This document shows, piece by piece, positions 1 to 7,548 of a stretch of 17,338 nucleotides of DNA. The DNA is from an uncultured Dorea sp. Its GTDB lineage: Bacteria; Bacillota; Clostridia; Lachnospirales; Lachnospiraceae. The notes below the pieces were generated by a model. It saw nothing but the letters and a program-made list of their open reading frames with translations. It was not told where the DNA came from and did no database searches. The stretch lies in assembly GCA_934307335.1 (NCBI GenBank), contig CAKRCL010000035.1, positions 1 to 17,338 on the forward strand. Reading direction: 5' to 3'. Each line of letters starts with the position of its first letter. The first letter of the stretch is position 1. Both the position numbers and the translations under genes were made by a program.

Positions 1-171
1 TGGCAGCTTTGCTTTATTCATACGGGAAGTAATTGCCGCACAGATAACCGTCGGGCTGTGACGGTTTCCTACATCATTCTGAATGATCAATACCGGACGG
101 ATTCCTCCCTGTTCCGATCCGACGACCGGACTCAAATCTGCATAATAGATATCACCACGTCTTACCTGCAC
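1..171 (-). CDS. mazF: MazF/EndoA-type mRNA interferase toxin (5' part, runs off the left edge)
   Basis: This is the first 57 codons of a PemK/MazF-family endoribonuclease, a toxin that cuts single-stranded mRNA. The N-terminus aligns residue for residue with B. subtilis Endo[21 protein letters not shown], then RPVLIIQND and an AAITS segment. The family's catalytic Arg (R25 in GGIRP) and Thr (T48 in AAITS) fall at the EndoA positions. I chose the GTG at 169-171 because it gives that exact register and lies 10 nt after GGAG. The GTG at 178-180 is in frame but abuts the GGAG. The gene lies 81 nt downstream of alr on the same strand, as in Bacillus alr-ndoAI-ndoA, but no antitoxin gene fits between them. 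The C-terminal half is outside the window, so integrity cannot be judged. Confidence 0.93.
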   Translation of the reverse strand, partial: MQVRRGDIYYADLSPVVGSEQGGIRPVLIIQNDVGNRHSPTVICAAITSRMNKAKLP

Positions 172-252
172 AATGTCCACACTCCGATTTTACTATGATA
201 CTACAAGTATTTCCAGCTTTTTCGGATGTATTCTTAATAATTTATAAGAATT

Positions 253-1425
253 TTATGCTTCAAAGTAATCTGATTGCTCTACAACTTCTCCATTTTGGAT
301 ATATTCTCTTGGAATCCTCTTTCCAAGATCACATACAAATTCATAATTAAATCTTCCTGACAGGTCACTTAAAGTCTCAACCGGAAGAATTTCTTCTCCA
401 TCTTTTCCAATCAGTGTCACTTTGTCACCAAATTTTACATCTGGAATATCTGTTATATCGACCATAAACTGATCCATGCAGATTCTTCCACAAATAGGTG
501 CTTTTTTTCCATGAATTAATACATAACCTTTATTGGAAAGACTTCTCGGATATCCATCGCCGTAGCCGACCGGAATCGTTGCAAGACGCGTTTCTCTATC
601 TGTTACATAAGTTGCACCGTAACTTACAGGTGTCCCCGCAGGGACAGTCTTTACATAAGTCACATGACTGATCAGTTCCATGGCAGGTTTTAGTGGAACA
701 TTTGATTTTCGCACTTCCTCTGATGGATATAATCCGTAAATAGAGATCCCTGCACGGACCAGATCCATATTTGCCTTCGGAACATCAATAATTCCAGCAC
801 TGTTAGAGCAATGATAAAACTCAAATGTCACTCCCCGCTTTTTTAGTTCCTCTTGCATGTAGCAATATTTTTCAATCTGCTTGTCGGTATATTCCTTATC
901 TGTCTCATCAGCTTTTGAAAAATGAGTGAATAATCCTTCTAATTTAAGTCCCGGCATTTTCGAAATTTCTTCAATCGCATCGACACTGTTTTCATTGATC
1001 TGAAATCCAAGTCGTGACATTCCGGTATCCAGCTTAATATGAATATATGCATCTTTTCCAAGTCTTACCGCAAGATCAGAAACTCCTTTTGCCATATCTG
1101 TAGTATAAGTTGTCATTCGAACTTCATTTTGAATCATTTCTTCCCATTGATCCGGAAAAATGCATCCTAATACAAGAATTGGCTTTTGAATGCCATGCTT
1201 TCTCAAAATTACAGCTTCTTCTAATGTTGCGGTTGCATACCCCCAGATATAATCTGTATTTTCCAGCAAACGGGCTATCTGGATAGCCCCATGTCCGTAA
1301 CCATCTGTCTTAATAACTGCGATCATGTGTACGTCTTTTTTTATGTTCGCTTTCATCATCTGAAAATTATATGCAATTGCATCCAAATCTACTCTTTCAC
1401 ATACTCTACTGTAATTTTTCATCAT
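253..1425 (-). CDS. alr: Alanine racemase, PLP-dependent
   Basis: The enzyme interconverts L- and D-alanine in the cytoplasm and supplies D-Ala for peptidoglycan. At 390 aa it has the usual family length. The N-terminal TIM barrel carries the PLP lysine K39 in AVIKTDGYGHG, where the common form is VVKADAYGHG. KLDTGMSRLG is at 131-140. The C-terminal beta domain carries the second catalytic base Y269 in PVSYGATY and the substrate-contact segment GRICMDQFMVD near 313-323. The gene starts with tandem ATGATG behind AGGAG, so either ATG could be used. Its first ATG overlaps the TGA of the upstream nnr gene (ATGA), which points to translational coupling. mazF follows on the same strand. Confidence 0.97.
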   Translation of the reverse strand: MMKNYSRVCERVDLDAIAYNFQMMKANIKKDVHMIAVIKTDGYGHGAIQIARLLENTDYIWGYATATLEEAVILRKHGIQKPILVLGCIFPDQWEEMIQNEVRMTTYTTDMAKGVSDLAVRLGKDAYIHIKLDTGMSRLGFQINENSVDAIEEISKMPGLKLEGLFTHFSKADETDKEYTDKQIEKYCYMQEELKKRGVTFEFYHCSNSAGIIDVPKANMDLVRAGISIYGLYPSEEVRKSNVPLKPAMELISHVTYVKTVPAGTPVSYGATYVTDRETRLATIPVGYGDGYPRSLSNKGYVLIHGKKAPICGRICMDQFMVDITDIPDVKFGDKVTLIGKDGEEILPVETLSDLSGRFNYEFVCDLGKRIPREYIQNGEVVEQSDYFEA

Positions 1426-2939
1426 CTAGTCTCCTTTTGTATCTTCATTGCAATTCCGGCCATATCTGCCAGTTCTCTTGCAAGAAGGCTATATGGTCCA
1501 TGTTCATTTTGCGCGATCTCACCGGCTTTTCCGTGAATATAAACACCAAGAAGTGCTGCATCCCATTGACTTAATCCCTGGGCAAGATATGATGCAATAA
1601 TACCGGCAAGAACATCTCCCGAGCCAGCCTTTGCCATAGCTGCACATCCAGACAGATTTATAGCCACGCGTTCGCCAGGTTTTAAAAGAATTGTTCTGGA
1701 ATCCTTTAACACACAGGTGACACCGTATTGGTTTACAAATATACGAAGTGCTGCAATTCTGTCTTTTTTTACTTCTTCGATCTTTACTCCGCTGATTCTT
1801 TCAAATTCTTTCATGTGCGGTGTAAAAATAAACTGACTGCAATCTACACCACATAGATATTCCATATGCTCGGATAAAATATTCAAACCGTCCGCGTCAA
1901 TTACAAGCGGCTTCTTTGTATATGAAATAGTCTCCTTTAAAATCTTTTTGGATAATTTTTTTGTACCAAAACCAGAACCGATGGATACGACATCCGCCCA
2001 ATCTATAAGGCGGTGTAATTCGTCTTCATCAAACGCTTCGTATGTTGTTATAATCGCCTCTGGAAGCTGACTCTGTAAAATGATCCGATTATCCTCAGAT
2101 GTATAGATCTGAACAAGTCCGGCACCTGTCCGATAAGCAGCAAGCGCACCAAGGTAAGCGGCACCGGCCATCCCTTTACTTCCGGTGATCATCAATAATT
2201 TTCCATAGGTTCCCTTGTTTGAATCTGCATTTCTTTCAGGAAGAAGTGCCGTATAATCCTGCGAATCCAATGTATATGCAGTTTCATCATCTTCTTCGAG
2301 CGGCAATGGCACAATTCCAATATCCGCTGATACACATGTGCCGGCGTAGGCTCTTCCGGGATCCATTACCAGTCCGGCCTTCGTTTCCTGAATCGTCACT
2401 GTATAGTCTGCACAGACTGCAATGCCTAATACATTTCCGGTTTTTGCTGAAATACCGGATGGAATATCTACGGACATACGAATTGCTTTTTTCTGATTAA
2501 CCGATGCAATCATTTCTGCATATCTGCCACTGACTTCCCGGCATAAACCAACACCAAATATGGCGTCAATGATCAGACTGTAAGATTCTTCTTCGAATTG
2601 TTTTTTATCAAAATGCTCTGAATAATGAGCAGCAGTCCCTTTTAACTGTTCAATCTGATGCGCTGTTTCTGCCGTACAGTGTTCAGCATTTCCAACCAAA
2701 ATAGCCGTCACATCAACACCTTCCTGAGCAAACATCCTTGCAATGGCAAATCCGTCTCCGCCATTATTTCCGGAACCACATAAAACACAGAGCTTCGACA
2801 AATCCAGCTTCCACTCTTTAATATGTTCAACACAGGCTTTAGCCGCACGTTCCATAAGTTCTAAAGAAGGAATACCAAGCTGATGTATCGTGTAACTGTC
2901 AGCTTCTTTCATCTGATTCGCATCCGGTAAATATCTCAT
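1422..2939 (-). CDS. nnr: Bifunctional NAD(P)H-hydrate epimerase / ADP-dependent NAD(P)H-hydrate dehydratase
   Basis: This is a metabolite-repair enzyme that restores damaged, hydrated NADH and NADPH. The N-terminal YjeF_N epimerase domain (about 1-215) has GSGNNGGDG at 55-63, DAIFGVG at 125-131 and DIPSG at 158-162. The C-terminal ribokinase-like dehydratase domain (about 235-500) has GTYGKLLMITGS at 243-254, TPHMKEFER at 373-381 and GSGDVLAG at 439-446, where the Asp is the expected catalytic residue. The length of 505 aa is typical of the fused form. The ATG at 2937-2939 follows AGGAGG (2950-2955) by 10 nt. The 3' end overlaps alr by ATGA. rex lies upstream across a hairpin, so the gene may share the rex transcript by readthrough. 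Linking a repair enzyme for NAD(P)H with an NADH-sensing repressor makes functional sense, but that link is inference. Confidence 0.95.
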   Translation of the reverse strand: MRYLPDANQMKEADSYTIHQLGIPSLELMERAAKACVEHIKEWKLDLSKLCVLCGSGNNGGDGFAIARMFAQEGVDVTAILVGNAEHCTAETAHQIEQLKGTAAHYSEHFDKKQFEEESYSLIIDAIFGVGLCREVSGRYAEMIASVNQKKAIRMSVDIPSGISAKTGNVLGIAVCADYTVTIQETKAGLVMDPGRAYAGTCVSADIGIVPLPLEEDDETAYTLDSQDYTALLPERNADSNKGTYGKLLMITGSKGMAGAAYLGALAAYRTGAGLVQIYTSEDNRIILQSQLPEAIITTYEAFDEDELHRLIDWADVVSIGSGFGTKKLSKKILKETISYTKKPLVIDADGLNILSEHMEYLCGVDCSQFIFTPHMKEFERISGVKIEEVKKDRIAALRIFVNQYGVTCVLKDSRTILLKPGERVAINLSGCAAMAKAGSGDVLAGIIASYLAQGLSQWDAALLGVYIHGKAGEIAQNEHGPYSLLARELADMAGIAMKIQKETR

Positions 2940-2968
2940 AATTTTCGTACCTCCTGATATATAGAAAG

Positions 2969-3013
2969 AACGTGTAAAGTCAGGATACTTTTCTTAGCCT
3001 GTCTTTACACGTT
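2969..3013 (-). terminator. Hairpin between rex and nnr (terminator or attenuator)
   Basis: Two 16-nt arms (AACGTGTAAAGTCAGG at 2969-2984 and CCTGTCTTTACACGTT at 2998-3013) pair with one mismatch around a 13-nt loop. Read on the minus strand, the stem starts just after the rex stop codon and is followed by CTTTCTATATAT, a moderately T-rich run. No separate consensus promoter for nnr is visible between the stem and the nnr ribosome binding site, so partial termination with readthrough is the simplest reading. Confidence 0.6.
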
Positions 3014-3019
3014 ATCAAC

Positions 3020-3661
3020 TTAATTATGTTCTTCCTTGTAGCGACATATATTGTATGACAGCCTCATCAGACTCTCGGATAAATGTACATTCTCAACAAT
3101 CACACTCTCCGGGAGATTCAGATCTGTATGTGCAAAGTTCCATATTCCATGAACACCATGTTCAGCCAGGAACTGTGCAACTTTGATTGACTCATCCTTC
3201 GGAATTGTCAATGCCGCAATATCTATACTGTTCTCATCAACAAAATGTTGAAGTTCATCCATCATTCGAATCGGAACACCACGAACTTCCTGTCCATCAA
3301 GCTCCGGATTAATATCAAATAATCCTTTTAAAATAAATCCACGCTTTTCAAATGAAGCATAATTCGCAAGTGCACACCCCAAATTACCTGCACCGATAAT
3401 GATAATATTATGATCCTGTTCCAATCCGAGAATCTTTCCGATCTCTGAGTATAGATACTTTACATTGTACCCATATCCCTGCTGTCCAAATCCACCGAAA
3501 TTATTCAGATCCTGACGAATCTGGGATGCTGTTACTTTCATTCTTTTACTGAGATCATTGGATGAAATCCGTTCTACGCCCTGTTCGATCAGTTCCCCAA
3601 GATATCTGTAATATCTAGGCAATCTACGGATTACAGCCTGTGAAATTTCTCTATTATGCAT
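3020..3661 (-). CDS. rex: Redox-sensing transcriptional repressor Rex
   Basis: Rex is a DNA-binding repressor that senses the NADH/NAD+ ratio and controls fermentation and redox genes. The protein is 213 aa. The N-terminal winged helix (about 1-80) has RLPRYYRYLGEL and SQIRQDLNNFGGFGQQGYGYNV. The Rossmann NAD(H)-binding domain begins with IIIGAGNLGCALA, and a swapped C-terminal helix follows. The ATG at 3659-3661 lies 7 nt after GGAGGT. An in-frame ATG at 3725-3727 lies inside the promoter -35 box and would add 22 residues absent from Rex proteins. The gene is divergent from the ydiF-type ABC-F gene; the same two families are neighbours in B. subtilis. No clear Rex-type operator is visible at its own promoter. 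Confidence 0.97.
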   Translation of the reverse strand: MHNREISQAVIRRLPRYYRYLGELIEQGVERISSNDLSKRMKVTASQIRQDLNNFGGFGQQGYGYNVKYLYSEIGKILGLEQDHNIIIIGAGNLGCALANYASFEKRGFILKGLFDINPELDGQEVRGVPIRMMDELQHFVDENSIDIAALTIPKDESIKVAQFLAEHGVHGIWNFAHTDLNLPESVIVENVHLSESLMRLSYNICRYKEEHN

Positions 3662-3698
3662 GATCCGTACCTCCTTCCTTCCAAAATTTCTATTTTTT

Positions 3699-3727
3699 AT
3701 TATATGCAATTGTCTATATAATGTCAA
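3699..3727 (-). promoter_or_regulatory. Sigma-A promoter of rex
   Basis: On the minus strand there is a perfect -35 TTGACA (3722-3727), a 17-nt spacer and a perfect -10 TATAAT (3699-3704). Transcription should start near 3692, about 30 nt upstream of the rex ATG. A consensus promoter on a repressor gene suggests strong basal expression or tight control. The former is more likely here because no obvious operator overlaps it. Confidence 0.88.
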
Positions 3728-3736
3728 ACTTTTTAG

Positions 3737-3764
3737 TTGTTTTTTATAACATTTTCGTTATAAT
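3737..3764 (+). promoter_or_regulatory. Probable promoter of the ABC-F gene, overlapped by a palindrome
   Basis: The -10 TATAAT at 3759-3764 is a full match. The best -35 is the weak TTGTTT at 3737-3742 with a 16-nt spacer. A perfect inverted repeat, TTATAAC-N6-GTTATAA (3744-3763), fills the spacer and most of the -10, so a protein bound there would block RNA polymerase. It could also be chance in AT-rich DNA. The predicted transcription start is about 3771. Confidence 0.55.
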
Positions 3765-3777
3765 AGTATAAGATGCC

Positions 3778-3849
3778 ATGAGTATAGAACATTCTATAGG
3801 ACACATTTACTCTCGCATCATTAGAGATTTATCAAGGAGGATATTATGA
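3778..3849 (+). CDS. Possible 23-codon leader ORF upstream of the ABC-F gene
   Basis: An ATG at 3778 opens a frame of 23 codons that ends with TGA at 3847-3849, overlapping the ABC-F ATG (3846-3848) as ATGA. The predicted peptide is rich in Ile, Ser and Arg and ends in LSRRIL, where the two Arg codons (AGG AGG) are also the ABC-F Shine-Dalgarno. It has no good ribosome binding site of its own; the predicted transcription start is only about 7 nt upstream, so it would be almost leaderless. Some antibiotic-resistance ABC-F genes are controlled by leader peptides, which is why it is listed. An open frame of this length is quite likely by chance. Confidence 0.22.
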   Translation: MSIEHSIGHIYSRIIRDLSRRIL

Positions 3850-5768
3850 TACTTGCATGTCACAATATAGAAAAATCCTTTGGCGAAGAACTGATTGTAT
3901 CAGGTGGCTCCTTTCATATAGAAGATCATGAAAAGGCTGCTCTTGTCGGCCCGAACGGTGCCGGAAAAACTACGATTCTGAAGATGATCGTTGGCGAGAT
4001 GCCGACAGATGGTGGTAATGTGTTACTGACTCGTGGTAAAACTATGGGTTACCTGGCACAACATCAGACTATGAATAATGATCATACAATATATGAAGAA
4101 GTCCGTACAGCAAAAGCCGACATTTTAGATATGGAGAAACAGATCCGTGCCATCGAACAGGAAATGAAACATTTGACCGGTGAGAAGCTGGAAGAACGCA
4201 TGAATACATATCAGCGCCTTACAGCAGCATTTGAGCGTGAAAATGGATATGCCTGTGAAAGTGAGATTACCGGAGTGTTAAAGGGGCTTGGTTTTACAGA
4301 GGATGATTTTGTAAAACCCGTTGCGACCTTATCCGGAGGACAGAAAACTCGCGTATCTCTTGGAAAATTGCTTCTTACAAAACCGGACATTTTACTTTTG
4401 GACGAGCCGACCAACCACCTGGATCTAAACTCCATTGCATGGCTGGAGACATATCTTTTGAACTATCCGGGTGCGGTACTGATTGTTTCTCACGACCGTT
4501 ATTTTTTAAATCGAGTTGTCACAAAAGTTATCGAGATCGAGCTTGGAAAGCTTACAACCTTTATGGGGAATTATTCTGATTACGCTCAAAAAAAGGAGAT
4601 GCTGCGTGAAGCCAGACTAAAGGAATATCTGAATCAGCAACAGGAGATCAAACATCAAGAAGCTGTTATTGAAAAGCTCCGCTCCTTCAACCGTGAGAAA
4701 TCCATCAAACGCGCTGAGAGCCGTGAAAAGATGCTGGAAAAGATGACGCCATTAGAAAAGCCGATGGAGATGCATACAGACATGCATTTAAAATTGGAAC
4801 CTTCCTGCATAAGTGGTAACGACGTATTAAGCGTAGAGCATTTAAGCAAAGCATTCCCTCCACAGACTTTATTTGAAGATGTCAGCTTTGAAATCAAACG
4901 CGGAGAACATGTTGCAATTATAGGTGATAATGGAACAGGAAAGACAACTATTTTAAAAATATTAAATCAGGTATTTCAGGCAGATTCCGGAAGTTTCCGT
5001 CTTGGCTCAAATGTCAAGATTGGTTATTATGATCAGGAACATCATGTCCTTCATATGGAAAAAACTATTTTTGAAGAAATTTCCGATGATTATCCGAATC
5101 TGAACAACACACAGATCCGCAAAGTATTAGCTGCATTTTTATTTACCGGAGATGACGTATTTAAATTGATCAGTGACCTTAGCGGTGGAGAACGAGGACG
5201 AGTTTCTCTTGCAAAATTAATGCTTTCAGAAGCAAATTTCCTGATTCTGGACGAGCCGACGAACCACTTGGATATTACATCCAAAGAAATTCTGGAGCAT
5301 GCATTGAATGATTATACCGGAACTGTACTGTATGTCTCACATGACCGTTACTTTATCAATCAAACAGCAAGCAGAATTTTGGAACTGGTCAATCATACAT
5401 TTGTTAATTATATTGGTAATTATGACTACTATCTTGAAAAAAAGGAAGAATTAACAGCAGCTTATTCTGACACCTCTGTTTCAGAAAAAAGCACAGATTC
5501 CGCTCCTGAAAATGCATCAGACTCAAAACTTAGCTGGCAGGAACAAAAAGAAGCGCAGGCAAGAGAACGAAAACGCGCCAATGAATTCAAGAAAACAGAA
5601 GAACGAATCGAGATTCTTGAAAATAGAAGCACTGAAATCGATACGCTCATGTCACAGGAAGAAGTATATACTAACTCTGTAAAATGTCAGGAACTTGCAA
5701 AAGAACGCGCAGATATAGAAACTGAACTTGAAACTTTATACGAAAAATGGGAAGAGCTGGCCGAATAG
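3846..5768 (+). CDS. ydiF: ABC-F family ribosome-associated ATPase, YdiF type
   Basis: This is a soluble tandem-ATPase protein of the ABC-F family, whose members act on the ribosome (translation factor or antibiotic protection) and not in transport. No membrane segment is visible. Domain 1 has Walker A GPNGAGKTT (35-43), LSGGQ (162-166) and LLLDEPTNHLD (183-193). The charged interdomain linker runs about 245-300. Domain 2 has Walker A GDNGTGKT (360-367), LSGGE (445-449) and LILDEPTNHLD (466-476). A C-terminal Glu/Lys-rich coiled coil covers about 565-640. The 640-aa length, the coiled coil and the position next to rex fit B. subtilis YdiF. The ATG lies 6 nt after AAGGAGG. Whether it confers drug resistance cannot be told from sequence. 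Confidence 0.93.
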   Translation: MILACHNIEKSFGEELIVSGGSFHIEDHEKAALVGPNGAGKTTILKMIVGEMPTDGGNVLLTRGKTMGYLAQHQTMNNDHTIYEEVRTAKADILDMEKQIRAIEQEMKHLTGEKLEERMNTYQRLTAAFERENGYACESEITGVLKGLGFTEDDFVKPVATLSGGQKTRVSLGKLLLTKPDILLLDEPTNHLDLNSIAWLETYLLNYPGAVLIVSHDRYFLNRVVTKVIEIELGKLTTFMGNYSDYAQKKEMLREARLKEYLNQQQEIKHQEAVIEKLRSFNREKSIKRAESREKMLEKMTPLEKPMEMHTDMHLKLEPSCISGNDVLSVEHLSKAFPPQTLFEDVSFEIKRGEHVAIIGDNGTGKTTILKILNQVFQADSGSFRLGSNVKIGYYDQEHHVLHMEKTIFEEISDDYPNLNNTQIRKVLAAFLFTGDDVFKLISDLSGGERGRVSLAKLMLSEANFLILDEPTNHLDITSKEILEHALNDYTGTVLYVSHDRYFINQTASRILELVNHTFVNYIGNYDYYLEKKEELTAAYSDTSVSEKSTDSAPENASDSKLSWQEQKEAQARERKRANEFKKTEERIEILENRSTEIDTLMSQEEVYTNSVKCQELAKERADIETELETLYEKWEELAE

Positions 5769-5777
5769 GCCAGCTCT
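5753..5777. terminator. Bidirectional terminator between convergent ydiF and Nudix genes
   Basis: A perfect 10-bp stem, AGAGCTGGCC / GGCCAGCTCT, has a 5-nt loop GAATA. The ABC-F stop codon TAG (5766-5768) straddles the loop and the right arm. The plus-strand tail (GATTTAATCTTC) and the minus-strand tail (TCCCATTTTTCG) are both only moderately T-rich. The hairpin sits exactly between converging genes, as expected of a shared terminator. Confidence 0.8.
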
Positions 5778-5780
5778 GAT

Positions 5781-6284
5781 TTAATCTTCAAAAACACGTC
5801 TGATACTGTCATAATGTAAAAATATTCCTTCTTCTGCCAGTGCTTTTATCTCTTCAACAGTTGCAATCTTATAACCGGCAGTTTCTTCTTCCTGTAAATG
5901 TAAATCTTCTTCTTTAATATCCTTTTCAAAACGATATACATCTACAAAATAATTGTCACCCTTTCCAGGATTTTCACGATGATATGTAAATACATATCCC
6001 CCCGCACAATCAGTTACATCAAGACCCGTCTCCTCAAAAACTTCTCGGCGTACCGCTTCCAGCGAAGTCTCTCCGGCCTGTGCAGCGCCTCCGGAAACTT
6101 CCCACCAGCCAGGTGCCCATGCTTTTGTCATAACACGGCGTGTAATCAAATATTTTCCATCCGGACGGCGAATCACGCCAAGCACCGTCAGATGATATTC
6201 ATCATCTTTCAGACACCAGTCATTACGCTTCATCTTACGTCCGGTCAGCTTTTTATTTTTGTCATAAATATCCCAGTATTCCAT
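5781..6284 (-). CDS. Nudix hydrolase
   Basis: This Nudix-superfamily protein of 167 aa hydrolyses or rearranges a nucleoside-diphosphate-X type compound. The Nudix box at 66-88 is complete: GAAQAGE, a 7-residue spacer, then REVFEETGL, matching GX5EX7REUXEEXGU with its metal-binding glutamates. The N-terminal EYWDIYDKNKKLTGR segment resembles the group that includes isopentenyl-diphosphate isomerase-like Nudix proteins, but the substrate cannot be assigned. The gene starts 16 nt after the icd stop and its GGAG overlaps that junction with a long 12-nt spacing, so it is probably cotranscribed with icd and less efficiently translated. It ends at the shared terminator facing ydiF. Confidence 0.9.
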   Translation of the reverse strand: MEYWDIYDKNKKLTGRKMKRNDWCLKDDEYHLTVLGVIRRPDGKYLITRRVMTKAWAPGWWEVSGGAAQAGETSLEAVRREVFEETGLDVTDCAGGYVFTYHRENPGKGDNYFVDVYRFEKDIKEEDLHLQEEETAGYKIATVEEIKALAEEGIFLHYDSIRRVFED

Positions 6285-6300
6285 AATCTGTAAATACTCC

Positions 6301-7500
6301 CTATGCTAATTTCTCAGCAATGGCTTTGATGAAGTCCTCACTGTTCAAAACGGTTGGATTCGGAAGCGTTGTAATCAGTGCAAGGTCTTTTGTCATCTTG
6401 CCTTCCTCAATTGTGTCGATCGTTGCTTTTTCTAATTTGTCAGCAAAATCCATGAGTTCCTGATTACCATCTAACTCACCACGCTTACGAAGTGCACCGC
6501 TCCATGCAAAAATTGTAGCAACCGAGTTCGTAGAAGTCTCCTCGCCTTTCAAATGTTTATAATAATGGCGCTGTACTGTTCCGTGCGCTGCCTCATACTC
6601 ATAATATCCTTCCGGTGATACAAGTACAGAAGTCATCATAGCAAGTGAACCAAATGCAGAAGAGATCATATCACTCATGACATCTCCATCATAGTTCTTA
6701 CAAGCCCAGATGTAACCGCCCTCAGATTTCATAACACGGGCAACTGCATCATCAATCAATGTATAGAAATATACGATTCCGGCTTTTTCGAATTTTTCTT
6801 TGTACTCTGCATCAAAAATTTCCTGGAAAATATCTTTGAATGTATGATCATATTTTTTGGAAATTGTGTCTTTGGTTGCAAACCAAAGATCCTGCTTCGT
6901 ATCTAATGCATAGTTAAAACAGCTTCTTGCAAAGCTTTCGATAGAGCCACAAAGGTTATGAATTCCCTGAGCAACACCAGGTCCATCATATTTGTGAACT
7001 AACTCTTTTATCTCTGTTCCGTCATCACCTGTATATACCAGTTCTACTTTTCCGGGACCCGGAACTTTAATCTCTGTGTTTTTATAGACATCACCATATG
7101 CATGTCTTGCAATGGTAATTGGTTTTTTCCAATTCTTTACACATGGCTCGATTCCTTTTACGACAATCGGAGCACGAAATACAGTACCGTCCAGTATCGC
7201 ACGAATTGTTCCATTCGGACTCTTCCACATCTCTTTCAGGTTGTATTCCGTCATACGTGCAGCATTTGGAGTAATCGTTGCACACTTTACTGCAACTTTA
7301 TATTTCTTCGTCGCTTCCGCTGAATCAAAAGTAACCTGATCATTTGTCTCATTACGATATTCAAGTCCAAGATCATAATAATCTGTATTCAACTCGATGA
7401 ATGGTTCAAGAAGATGCTCTTTGATCATCTTCCAGAGAATTCTTGTCATCTCATCTCCATCCATCTCTACAATTGGTGTTGTCATTTTAATTTTAGCCAT
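6301..7500 (-). CDS. icd: NADP-dependent isocitrate dehydrogenase, eukaryotic-type (subfamily II)
   Basis: The enzyme oxidatively decarboxylates isocitrate to 2-oxoglutarate with NADP+, supplying glutamate precursor and NADPH. The 399-aa sequence matches the human IDH1-type homodimer across its length and not the E. coli Icd type. Counting from the ATG at 7498-7500, KSPNGT (S94, R100), R109, R132 in RHAYGD and Y139 fall at the same numbers as in human IDH1. Further on are the TKDT lysine (K210), the metal-binding Asp residues in NYDGDVMSD, and R311/H312 in HGTVQRHY, expected to hold the NADP 2'-phosphate. I chose this ATG because AGGAGG lies 8 nt upstream; the ATG at 7504-7506 is only 2 nt from it. 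gntR lies 48 nt upstream and the Nudix gene 16 nt downstream, on the same strand. Confidence 0.96.
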   Translation of the reverse strand: MAKIKMTTPIVEMDGDEMTRILWKMIKEHLLEPFIELNTDYYDLGLEYRNETNDQVTFDSAEATKKYKVAVKCATITPNAARMTEYNLKEMWKSPNGTIRAILDGTVFRAPIVVKGIEPCVKNWKKPITIARHAYGDVYKNTEIKVPGPGKVELVYTGDDGTEIKELVHKYDGPGVAQGIHNLCGSIESFARSCFNYALDTKQDLWFATKDTISKKYDHTFKDIFQEIFDAEYKEKFEKAGIVYFYTLIDDAVARVMKSEGGYIWACKNYDGDVMSDMISSAFGSLAMMTSVLVSPEGYYEYEAAHGTVQRHYYKHLKGEETSTNSVATIFAWSGALRKRGELDGNQELMDFADKLEKATIDTIEEGKMTKDLALITTLPNPTVLNSEDFIKAIAEKLA

Positions 7501-7548
7501 GTTCATATCCTCCTGTTTTATTCCAGATTTTAATCATGTTTCATCTTT

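Noticed and set aside
230..251. ATTCTTA-N8-TAAGAAT hairpin after alr
   Set aside because: A 7-bp almost all-AT stem without a T-run is unlikely to terminate transcription and is expected by chance in such AT-rich DNA.
1291..2500. Plus-strand open frames opposite alr and nnr
   Set aside because: They are antisense shadows of alr and nnr, with compositions typical of reversed coding DNA and no ribosome binding sites.
3662..3727. 22-residue N-terminal extension of Rex
   Set aside because: It would start inside the -35 box of the rex promoter, and Rex proteins begin near the MHNRE start, which has a good AGGAGGT site.
3662..3845. Rex autoregulatory operator
   Set aside because: No TTGTTAA-N4-TTAACAA-like site is seen; the palindrome present has a different half-site order and spacing.
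4211..5650. Several minus-strand open frames under the ABC-F gene
   Set aside because: They are short antisense shadows of the strongly conserved ATPase coding frame and have no family features.
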